Shown: in pieces, positions 1 through 6,776 of the stretch
How the letters are laid out: the number at the start of each line of letters is the position of its first letter
How positions within the stretch are numbered: position 1 is the stretch's first letter
Assembly (NCBI GenBank): GCA_964549785.1
Contig: CAZJXA010000098.1
Coordinates: forward strand, 1 to 11,205
Source: JBEIUO01 sp964549785
GTDB lineage: Bacteria > Planctomycetota > Phycisphaerae > Phycisphaerales > UBA1924
Direction: 5' to 3'
Length of the DNA stretch: 11,205 bases
The notes under the pieces: generated by a model
Seen by the model: the letters and a program-made list of their open reading frames with translations, nothing else
Told to the model about the DNA's origin: nothing
Database searches by the model: none
Translations under genes and position numbers: made by a program

Positions 1-2
1 TC

Positions 3-1322
3 AGCTTCAAACGAAAATTGCGGATATGTCCGGCGGGAGTCTGGCGAGGGGTAACTTGCGATGAGGTGCTGAACAGCCCAGTGGCGGCGCCAGCATACTA
101 CTCGTTTGGGCACCCCCGGCGGGAGCGAGAGAGCCCGGAACTCGTAGCGGCGGTGATGGGGTGGTTGGACGGTGTGCGGGCCGAGGTGGTGCATGTTCAC
201 TCGGTGGAAGGGTTTACCCACGATGTGCTGGGGGCAATTGCAGCGAGCGGCCGGCGGCTGGTGGTCACGTTGCACAACCACTACTTTGTGTGCCCGCAGG
301 TGGATCTGTTCTATCGCCACGCCGAGCCGTGCACCGATTATGATGGGGGCCGGAAGTGCGAACGCTGTACTCGGCCGCCGTCACTCATCCGAACCCGTTG
401 GGCGGCGGCGGGACGACGTGTGAGCGAGCGGATGTTTCAGGCGTGGACCGTGCCAACGCCCGATCCGGCCGGGCTGAAGGCGGCCCTGCGGTGGGCGACG
501 AAACCACCGGCCACCCCGGAGCCGTTTGCACTGGGGCGTGAGGCGCGGATCGCGGGTGCGGATGACCGCCTGCTTGCGGCGAACAGCAAACTTGTGGTTC
601 TCAACGCGTATGGGGAGCGAAGGAAAAGTGCGCTCGCAGCCGTTGCTTGCGCACACCGGGTGCTGACGCCGAGCCGGTGGATGCGGGAAGTGGCGGTATC
701 GTTTGGCCTTGAACCCGCAAAGGTGGTGCATGTGCCGCTGGGTCAGCCGCACTTTGATGTGCTCGCCAACACCCGCAGGGAGAGGCCGCTGTGGCGGCCC
801 GGATGCGGCCGTCCGCTTGATGTGCTTTTTCTCGGGAGCGCCGATGAGCACAAGGGCTTGCAGGTGCTGGCGGCGGCCTTGGATCTCGGGCCGCTCGGGG
901 ACGTTCGCATTCGCACGAGGACGGTCTGGCTGCCGCATCCTCTGAGCCAGCGACTCTCTCCCATCCCGGGGGTCGAGATCGGAAAGGGCTACACGATTGA
1001 CGGACTTCCCGAGATTCTCGCGCAAACGGACGTCGTGATGTATCCGCAGATTTGCTACGACAACTCCCCGCTGGTGGTCATGGAGGCACTGCACGCGGGG
1101 GTGCCGGTGATCGCCTCGGAACTGGGTGGTCCGCGGTCGCTGCTCACGCACGGGGTGAACGGGCTTCTGTTCGCGGCGGGCGATGCAGGAGCGTGCCGCG
1201 CAGCGTTGGAACGTGTGCTCGCGGGCGGGTGGCCGCTGCCGGGGGCGGAGGACGTGAGAAGATCGGCCGGGCTGCCGCGATTTGGAGAATACGTGTCTGC
1301 GGTGGAAGCGCAGTACGCGTAG
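3..1322 (+). CDS. GT4-family glycosyltransferase, copy 1 (5' partial)
   Basis: This gene probably transfers a nucleotide-activated sugar to a growing glycan at the cytoplasmic face of the membrane. The frame is open to the left edge. Its first residues, SFKRK, align with SFKTH at residue 49 of the downstream paralog, so about 50 N-terminal residues lie outside the window and the TTG at 18 is not a real start. Visible landmarks are a cysteine cluster at about 291-373 (CPQVDLFY, then C and CERC), a FLGSADEHKG segment like the GT4 donor-domain start, and YDNSPLVVMEALHAGVPVIA, the GT4 EX7E-type motif with Asp in place of the first Glu. No membrane helix is evident. It is about 79% identical to the next glycosyltransferase in the central segment (hand count, about 68 of 86 residues). 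Its codons favour G in third position, unlike every other + strand gene here. Family is confident; donor and acceptor are unknown. Confidence 0.85.
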   Translation, partial: SFKRKLRICPAGVWRGVTCDEVLNSPVAAPAYYSFGHPRRERESPELVAAVMGWLDGVRAEVVHVHSVEGFTHDVLGAIAASGRRLVVTLHNHYFVCPQVDLFYRHAEPCTDYDGGRKCERCTRPPSLIRTRWAAAGRRVSERMFQAWTVPTPDPAGLKAALRWATKPPATPEPFALGREARIAGADDRLLAANSKLVVLNAYGERRKSALAAVACAHRVLTPSRWMREVAVSFGLEPAKVVHVPLGQPHFDVLANTRRERPLWRPGCGRPLDVLFLGSADEHKGLQVLAAALDLGPLGDVRIRTRTVWLPHPLSQRLSPIPGVEIGKGYTIDGLPEILAQTDVVMYPQICYDNSPLVVMEALHAGVPVIASELGGPRSLLTHGVNGLLFAAGDAGACRAALERVLAGGWPLPGAEDVRRSAGLPRFGEYVSAVEAQYA

Positions 1323-1330
1323 GCGGAGCC

Positions 1331-1651
1331 GTGGCGAGTGAAGCTTATGTACAACTCCTCTATTCCGCCAAGTTCCAATCGAAGTTCCGCCGCCAGATCG
1401 CCCTCACTTTCAAGCGGATCGCCGCCGTCATGGTCTTCGGCAACGCCGGTGATATGCCCCTTCTCCCCGGCCGCTTTAACGTCCACATAGACTCCGCAGC
1501 CTTCGACACCGCGGTGGTGGAAGCCGACGCCTACTCCGCCCGGGCCGCGTTTCTGGTATCTTGGCCGCGGACGCGTTCGCGTCTGCGCTCGCTCCGCGTT
1601 CCGCCCACGAGCCAGGCCCGAAACGTGCACGATCGGGGTCACCCGCTTTGA
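1331..1651 (+). CDS. Unrecognised small ORF between the tandem glycosyltransferases
   Basis: I do not recognise this 106-residue reading frame. It would start at GTG 1331, nine bases after the first glycosyltransferase stops, and ends at TGA 1649-1651, eight bases before the ATG of the next. About 42 of its first 76 codons end in C, the same pattern as the downstream genes, which argues that the frame is or was coding; the pattern fades after about 1560. The only ribosome-binding-like GGAG lies two bases before GTG, which is too close. ATG 1430 is an alternative start giving 73 residues. The product has a basic start (KFQSKFRRQ), a short mixed middle, and an arginine-rich tail, with no signal peptide and no clear membrane helix. 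It could be a small protein, a gene remnant, or untranslated spacer. If it is not a gene, 1323-1659 is a 337-bp gap in which I see no convincing promoter or terminator. Confidence 0.3.
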   Translation: MASEAYVQLLYSAKFQSKFRRQIALTFKRIAAVMVFGNAGDMPLLPGRFNVHIDSAAFDTAVVEADAYSARAAFLVSWPRTRSRLRSLRVPPTSQARNVHDRGHPL

Positions 1652-1659
1652 CGTCTCCA

Positions 1660-3141
1660 ATGTCGATCGCCATGCTCGGGTGGGCCATGCCCGCTCTCGG
1701 GGCCGCCGAAGGCTCCGGTTACAATCTCAACGCTGGCGAACTCGCCGCCGGGCTGGCCAGCCGCGGCCACCGCGTCTCGTTTCTGCGATCCGGCACCGCC
1801 TTCAGCTTCAAAACGCACATGCGGATCGGCGGCCTGGGCGTTTGGCGCGGCGTCCGGTGTGACGAGGTCTTCAACAGCCCCATCGTCGCCCCCGCCTACT
1901 TCTCGTTCGGCCGCCCATCGGACGAGTGCGCCAGCCCGGAACTGGTGTCGCTCGTCCTGCGCTGGCTCGACTCCGTCGCCGCCGATGTCGTTCACGTTCA
2001 ATCGTTGGAAGGCTTCACTCACGACGTCATGGGGGCGATCCTCGCGAGCGGTCGCCGACTCGTCGCGACCCTGCACAATCACTGGTTTATCTGCCCCCAG
2101 GTCGATCTTTTCTACCGCCACGCCGAGCCCTGCATCGACTATGAGGGCGGCCGCAAGTGTGAGTCCTGCACCCGTCCCCCTTCATTCGCGCGCACGCGGC
2201 TGGCCGCCTCGGGGCGGCGCCTGGGCGAACGGCTTTTTCAGGTCGCCACGGTTCCCAAGCCCGACCCCGTCAGGTTCAAAGCCGTCATCCGCAGGTTGAC
2301 CCGCACGCCCCCGGCCCCGCGCCCGATACCGCTCGAACAGCCCGCAGATTACGCCGGTGCCGATGATCGGTTGCTGGCGGCCAACGCCAAACTCGTGGTT
2401 CTCAACACGTTCGGCGAACGCCGCCGGAGCGCGCTCGCCGCGATCTCGTCCGCCCATCGCGTTCTCGTGCCCAGCCGATGGATGCGCGACGTCGCCCTCG
2501 CGTTCGGGATACCCCACGAAAAGGTTTCCCACATCCCCCTCGGCCAACCGCATTTCGATGCCTTAGCCGACCATCCCCGAAGCCGACCGCCATGGCGGCC
2601 CGACAGCGGACGCCCTCTGGACATCGTTTTCCTCGGCAGCGGCGACACCCACAAAGGCCTCCAAATCCTGGCCGATGCGCTGCTTCTGCCCGCGCCGCTC
2701 GAGCGGTGCCGCATCCGCACCCGAACGGCGTGGCTGCCCCGCGAAGTCGAATCGAAGTTGCGGTCGCTCGGCCACGTGGAGATCGGCGGTCCCTATGACG
2801 TTCGTGATCTCCCGCACATCTTCGACCACGCCGACATCGTGCTGTACCCCCAGATCTGCTACGACAACTCGCCCCTCGTCGTGATGGAAGCCTTCCACGC
2901 GGGCGTTCCCGTCATCGCGTCAGACCTCGGCGGTCCTCGGTCCATGATCGCGGCGGGCGTCAACGGCCTCCTGTTCCCAGCGGGCGACCCCGCCTCCCTT
3001 CGCGAAGCCCTTCACCGCGTTACTTCCGGCGCGTGGGCCGTGCCCGATGGCCAGACAGTCCGCCTCGCCGCCTGTCTACCCCGATTCGCCCACTTCGTCT
3101 CCGCCATAGAACGCGAGTACGAACGAAACCCTGTCGGTTGA
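1660..3141 (+). CDS. GT4-family glycosyltransferase, copy 2
   Basis: A complete 493-residue glycosyltransferase, paralogous to the partial gene upstream, that should use a nucleotide sugar to extend a surface glycan. ATG 1660 was chosen because MSIAMLGW begins the first beta strand as in GT4 enzymes and is followed by a glycine-rich GSGYNLN loop and LASRGHRV. The frame also runs upstream to TTG 1561, but that stretch is low-complexity and overlaps the small ORF. No Shine-Dalgarno sequence is obvious. The N-terminal Rossmann domain spans roughly residues 1-265. It carries LHNHWFICPQ and cysteines at 145, 158, 167 and 170, a four-Cys arrangement known in some GT4 enzymes that may bind metal. 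The C-terminal domain starts near 320 with DIVFLGSGDTHKG and contains D402-x7-E410 (YDNSPLVVMEAFHAG), where the usual first Glu is Asp. There are no membrane helices. Codons favour C in third position. Specificity is unknown. Confidence 0.9.
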   Translation: MSIAMLGWAMPALGAAEGSGYNLNAGELAAGLASRGHRVSFLRSGTAFSFKTHMRIGGLGVWRGVRCDEVFNSPIVAPAYFSFGRPSDECASPELVSLVLRWLDSVAADVVHVQSLEGFTHDVMGAILASGRRLVATLHNHWFICPQVDLFYRHAEPCIDYEGGRKCESCTRPPSFARTRLAASGRRLGERLFQVATVPKPDPVRFKAVIRRLTRTPPAPRPIPLEQPADYAGADDRLLAANAKLVVLNTFGERRRSALAAISSAHRVLVPSRWMRDVALAFGIPHEKVSHIPLGQPHFDALADHPRSRPPWRPDSGRPLDIVFLGSGDTHKGLQILADALLLPAPLERCRIRTRTAWLPREVESKLRSLGHVEIGGPYDVRDLPHIFDHADIVLYPQICYDNSPLVVMEAFHAGVPVIASDLGGPRSMIAAGVNGLLFPAGDPASLREALHRVTSGAWAVPDGQTVRLAACLPRFAHFVSAIEREYERNPVG

Positions 3142-3246
3142 TTCAGATGGTGTGAAACTCGGTTTCTAAGACGCTAGGCTTCCCCCCAACGAAGTCGGCA
3201 CGACGCCCCCGCTCCGGGTCTTTCAACGCGTCTCGTCGGCTTGAAA

Positions 3247-4050
3247 ATGATTCCGGCGTCAACGTCAATGAGCACCCCTATCGCGGTCAACATCTCCCCT
3301 TCTTCCTCGAACGTCCCCCGCGGCGTGATGGCCGCCGATTACGCCCGTGACCGTACCCGCAAGCCCCATCTCGCGTTCCGCTTCAAGTGCCGGGCCGCAA
3401 TCGCCGCACGCATGTTCCGGACGTTCGCGGCAAGTCCAACGCCGCCGTCGATCGTCGATTTCGGTGCGGCGGATGGTCGGGCGATGCTCGAAACCCATCG
3501 TCTGCTCGGCGCCGTGTCGAGCATCGGTATCGAATGGGCAAACGAGTTGATCGGCGGGGCTCCGGAAATGCCACGCGGGTGCCGGCTCGTTCAAGGAGAC
3601 GTCACAAAGTCACACCCGCTGGTGCCGCCCGGCGCGTTCGATCTGGTGACCGCCCTCGCGGTATTCGAGCATATCGAGAGGCCGGCCGAACTCGCCTCCC
3701 GAGCTCGGGACTCTCTGAAACCCGGCGGTTTGTTGATCGCGACGTGTCCTTCCGGTGTGTGGGACCGCGTCTCGGGCGCCATCGGGTTGCATAAATCCGA
3801 ACATCACGAAACCGAATTTAACCGGCGGCGCTTCGAGACCTTGATGCGCGAGGCCGGCTTCGAGCCGGTGGCGTACGAGCGGTTTATGTCGGCCCCGATC
3901 GGCGTGCTCCCCTACGCCCGCGTCCCCGTATCAACCGACCTGGCGCTCGCCATCGACCGCGTGCTGGCCCGCATCCCGGTCGTGAATCTGATGATGGTTA
4001 ACCAGATTTTCGTGGCCCGCAAGCCCGTTTCCGGCCCGGTGCGAGGTTGA
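3247..4050 (+). CDS. Class I SAM-dependent methyltransferase
   Basis: A 267-residue Rossmann-fold methyltransferase, probably cytoplasmic. Motif I is IVDFGAADGR (residues 69-78). The acidic end of the next strand is GIEWANE (E97), an acidic VQGDV follows at 115-119, motif IV is FDLVTALAVFEHIERP (131-146), and the post-motif strand is LKPGGLLIATCPS (158-169). The segment HHETEFNRRRFETLMREAGF (186-205) is typical of the Methyltransf_11/23 group, whose members modify sugars, lipids and small molecules. The first 40 residues are Ser/Pro-rich and poorly conserved-looking, so the start is uncertain: ATG 3247, ATG 3268 and ATG 3328 are all in frame and none has a clear Shine-Dalgarno sequence. Its stop codon shares one base with the next ATG (TGATG at 4048-4052), implying translational coupling to the heparinase-like gene. 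Location in a glycan operon suggests O-methylation of a sugar or capping of a chain, which is inference. Substrate cannot be read from sequence. Confidence 0.85.
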   Translation: MIPASTSMSTPIAVNISPSSSNVPRGVMAADYARDRTRKPHLAFRFKCRAAIAARMFRTFAASPTPPSIVDFGAADGRAMLETHRLLGAVSSIGIEWANELIGGAPEMPRGCRLVQGDVTKSHPLVPPGAFDLVTALAVFEHIERPAELASRARDSLKPGGLLIATCPSGVWDRVSGAIGLHKSEHHETEFNRRRFETLMREAGFEPVAYERFMSAPIGVLPYARVPVSTDLALAIDRVLARIPVVNLMMVNQIFVARKPVSGPVRG

Positions 4051-5834
4051 TGACGCAAGCCCGCCGACGCGACGACGGTGCGGAGCATTCTCCCCAAGTG
4101 CCGACGCAAACCCCGCGTGACGTCTACGCCGCCCTCGCGCTTCCGTACGTCCCGCGTCTGCTCCACCTCATCGATCGCAACCCCTTCAGCCGCACCTACG
4201 GCTGCTTCGACCGCGCCTTCTGGCACTACCGCACGATGGATTTTCCCTGCGGCATGTCGCAGGAGTTTGTCCTCGTTCTTGCCTTGGTCGCTTCCAGGCA
4301 GTACCCCGGCAATCGCTATTTCGGCGTCGAACGCATCCGCGAGTTGGCCGAGGCCGCCGTCCGCTTTATCCCCCGGAGTTCGCACAAGGACGGGACCACC
4401 GACGACTATTTCCCCTTCGAGCGTGCCATGGGTGCCCTCGTCTTCAGCCTCTACGCCGCCGCCGAGTCCTACCAACTCCTGGGAATGCGCGACGCCGAGG
4501 TCGTCGAGTGCTTCTCCAAGCGCGTGAAACACCTGGAGATGGAGAACGAAACCGGCCGTCTCAGCAACCACCAGGCGCTCGCCGCGCTCGCGGCCTACAC
4601 CGTCTACGAAATCACCGGGAACCCCGCCCACAAAAAGGTGGCCGACGACCGCACCGAGCTCACGCTCTCGTGGCAGAACTTGAGTGAAGGCTGGTTCCAG
4701 GAATATGAAGGCGCGGACCCCGGCTATCACACCTGCACCATCGACTTCCTCGGCAAGTTGATGAAGAAGCGCAAGGACACCTCCCTCGTCGGGCCTCTCC
4801 GCAAGGCCGTCGACTTCGCGTGGAACTTCATGCACGCCGACGGTTCCTACGGCGGCGAATACGGCAGCCGCAACACCTTTCACTTCTACCCGCACGGCTT
4901 CGAACTGATGGCGCCCCATACCGAAAAGGCCGGTCAGATCGCCGACGCGTTCCTGGCCGGCAGCCGCAACGGGAAGCGCTACATCAACGACGACGACCGC
5001 ATGACCGCGCACTACGTCTACGACTTCCTGCAGGCCCACGACGACTACGTCTCCGTCCGCCCGGGCCCGATCGAGGAAGACCGCCGCGATGCCAAGACGC
5101 TGTGGATGCCCGCGGCGAAGATCGCCGTGCACTTTGGTGGCGACGCCGCCGACGGCCTCCACGTTGTCGCCAACCTCAGCAAAGGCGGCGTCATCAAGGT
5201 CTTCGACCGTCAAGGCCCGATTGCGTCGGATACCGGGATCATCGGCCAACTCGCCGGCGGCGCCGTCGTGGTCTCCCACCTGGTCGACAACCACGCCGCG
5301 CCCGTCGAATCGCTCGACCAGCCCTCCGCCCCTGTCTTCTCCGTCAAGGCCCATCTGAGCCGGCGCAAGCACACGCTGCCCACCCCGTTCACCAGCATTG
5401 TGTTCCGCATCGGGATGATCACCCTCGGAAGATTCAACGCGAACCTCGTTCGGAGTGCCCTCCAGAAAATCCTGATCACCGGTAAGCCCCACACCCCGTA
5501 CGAAGTCGAACGCACCATCCGCTTCGGCTCCGGTCGCGTTGTCGTCGAGGACCGCCTGCCGCGCGACCTCGTGTTCGCCCGCCTCGCTGTCGGGTCCGAT
5601 GCCACGAGCATCTACGTCGCCAACAGCAACGTCTATCAGGAGTCCGTCCTCTGCCGCTGGCAGTTCGCCGACGCCGCCTCCCTCCCCATCGAGAACGGCC
5701 TGAGAGTCTGGCGGCGCACCTACTTCCGCGGCAGCGGACACGGCCCCGGGCTGCACACCGACGCCATGGCCACGCCCTCGTGCCCTCCGCACCACAGCCC
5801 CGTTGCCCCCATCGCCTCGGCGGCACCGCAATGA
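4050..5834 (+). CDS. Heparinase II/III-like (alpha/alpha-toroid) protein, putative polysaccharide lyase
   Basis: A 594-residue protein built like heparinase II/III and alginate-lyase-type enzymes: a helical N-terminal half (about 25-335) followed by a beta-rich half (about 355-570). In the helical half, N173-H174 (LSNHQALAALAAY) and Y226-H227 (DPGYHT) fit the Asn/His plus catalytic Tyr arrangement of that superfamily, and the roughly 53-residue Asn-to-Tyr spacing is similar to that in heparinase III. GEYGSRNTFHFYPHG (269-283) adds Arg, Asn, His and Tyr that could bind an acidic sugar. Known relatives cleave uronic-acid polysaccharides by beta-elimination. Oddly, the N-terminus (MTQARRRDDG) shows no signal peptide and no membrane helix is visible, so it looks cytoplasmic. 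The tail after 570 is Pro/Ala/Ser-rich. ATG 4050 overlaps the methyltransferase stop, and the TGA overlaps the next ATG (ATGA, 5831-5834), so expression is tied to glycan synthesis. Fold assignment is moderate; activity and substrate are unproven. Confidence 0.65.
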   Translation: MTQARRRDDGAEHSPQVPTQTPRDVYAALALPYVPRLLHLIDRNPFSRTYGCFDRAFWHYRTMDFPCGMSQEFVLVLALVASRQYPGNRYFGVERIRELAEAAVRFIPRSSHKDGTTDDYFPFERAMGALVFSLYAAAESYQLLGMRDAEVVECFSKRVKHLEMENETGRLSNHQALAALAAYTVYEITGNPAHKKVADDRTELTLSWQNLSEGWFQEYEGADPGYHTCTIDFLGKLMKKRKDTSLVGPLRKAVDFAWNFMHADGSYGGEYGSRNTFHFYPHGFELMAPHTEKAGQIADAFLAGSRNGKRYINDDDRMTAHYVYDFLQAHDDYVSVRPGPIEEDRRDAKTLWMPAAKIAVHFGGDAADGLHVVANLSKGGVIKVFDRQGPIASDTGIIGQLAGGAVVVSHLVDNHAAPVESLDQPSAPVFSVKAHLSRRKHTLPTPFTSIVFRIGMITLGRFNANLVRSALQKILITGKPHTPYEVERTIRFGSGRVVVEDRLPRDLVFARLAVGSDATSIYVANSNVYQESVLCRWQFADAASLPIENGLRVWRRTYFRGSGHGPGLHTDAMATPSCPPHHSPVAPIASAAPQ

Positions 5835-6730
5835 ACTATCCCCCGCACCGCTCCGAATCCGGTGTGTCCGTCGTCATCCCGTGCTTCGATGAGCAGGGCG
5901 CGATCGAGCACACCATCGAGGCCGTTTCCGAATCGCTCGCAGCCGTGAACCTGCCGAGTGAAATCATCGCCGTCAACGACGGCAGCCAGGACTCAACCGG
6001 CGACATCCTGGATGCCCTCGCCCGCGTCATCCCCAGCCTCCGCGTGATCCACAACCCCTTCAATCGCGGCTACGGCGCAACCCTCAAAGTCGGAATCTCC
6101 GAAGCCCGTTTCGACCGCATCGTCATCACCGACGCCGACGGAACCTACCCCAACGAACGCATCGCCGAGTTGGTCACCGAACTCGAACGCTGCGACATGG
6201 TGGTGGGGGCCCGGACCGGCCCGAACGTCAACATCCCGCCCGTCCGCCGCCCCGTCAAGTGGCTCCTGCTCCGCTACGCCCGCTGGCTCGCGCGGGCCGA
6301 CATCAAGGACGTCAATTCCGGCCTCCGGGCCGTCTGGATCCGCCACGTCAAGAGCGTCTGGTGGATGCTCCCCAACGGCTTCAGCTTCACGACCACCATC
6401 ACCATCGCCTCGCACGTCAACCGCCTCAACGTCAAGTACATCCCCATCAATTACCACCACCGCGTCGGGAAAAGTTCCATCCGCCCCATCCGCGACACCA
6501 GCCGGTTCTTCTTTCTCATCGTTCGTACCATCATGTTCTACCGGCCGCTCCAGGTTTTCGGCACCTTCGGTGTGCTCCTCATCGCGGCCGCGATCCTCAC
6601 GGCCATCGTCGTCAAAGTCGTCGCCGGCGTCGTGCCCGACGTTCTCACCGTCGCGTTGTTCACTACCGGCGTCAATTTTCTTGGCCTGGGGCTCATCGGC
6701 GACCTCGTCAACTCTCACCGCATGCGGTAA
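5831..6730 (+). CDS. DPM1-like GT2 glycosyltransferase (polyprenyl-phosphate sugar transferase type)
   Basis: A 299-residue membrane-anchored family 2 glycosyltransferase. The GT-A domain shows VSVVIPCFDEQG (12-23), VNDGSQDST (48-56), NRGYGATLKVGI (78-89) and the DxD-containing DADGTYP (101-107). Further along are DVNSGLRAVW (160-169), PNGFSFTTTIT (181-191) and VGKSSIRP (212-219), all characteristic of DPM1/GtrB/ArnC-type enzymes. These load a sugar from a nucleotide donor onto a polyprenyl phosphate. Two hydrophobic stretches near 241-265 and 268-292 should anchor it in the inner membrane, as in GtrB-like members. ATG 5831 overlaps the previous stop as ATGA and aligns with the family's N-terminus; the in-frame extension upstream is not needed. 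The next gene, a GT-C enzyme, is the expected user of the polyprenyl-linked sugar. Which sugar is transferred is not visible. Confidence 0.88.
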   Translation: MNYPPHRSESGVSVVIPCFDEQGAIEHTIEAVSESLAAVNLPSEIIAVNDGSQDSTGDILDALARVIPSLRVIHNPFNRGYGATLKVGISEARFDRIVITDADGTYPNERIAELVTELERCDMVVGARTGPNVNIPPVRRPVKWLLLRYARWLARADIKDVNSGLRAVWIRHVKSVWWMLPNGFSFTTTITIASHVNRLNVKYIPINYHHRVGKSSIRPIRDTSRFFFLIVRTIMFYRPLQVFGTFGVLLIAAAILTAIVVKVVAGVVPDVLTVALFTTGVNFLGLGLIGDLVNSHRMR

Positions 6731-6776
6731 GAAACGAGTTCCCCGGCCCCTTCAGCCGTTTTCGGAGATCGTTCAG

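Noticed and set aside
18..20. TTG at 18 as the start of the first glycosyltransferase.
   Set aside because: The frame is open to the window edge, and residues before the TTG (SFKRK) align with residues 49-53 of the paralog, so the TTG is internal.
1055..1660. A 201-codon minus-strand frame across the gap between the glycosyltransferases.
   Set aside because: It overlaps the conserved C-terminus of copy 1. Its first codon base pairs with the third base of the + strand small ORF, the usual pattern of an antisense shadow.
3154..3166. Inverted repeat GAAAC-TCG-GTTTC just after the second glycosyltransferase, considered as a terminator.
   Set aside because: Only five pairs, a three-base loop, mostly A-T pairs and no T-run; too weak to call.
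3912..5831. A 639-codon open frame on the minus strand opposite the heparinase-like gene.
   Set aside because: It is a shadow of strong C-in-third-position codon use on the + strand. Its translation is Gly/Val/Ala/Asp/Glu-rich with no recognisable motif, while the + strand frame has a coherent fold and coupled start and stop codons.
5993..6718. A 241-codon minus-strand frame opposite the GT2 gene.
   Set aside because: Asp/Glu/Gly/Val-rich antisense shadow of a gene with complete GT2 motifs.
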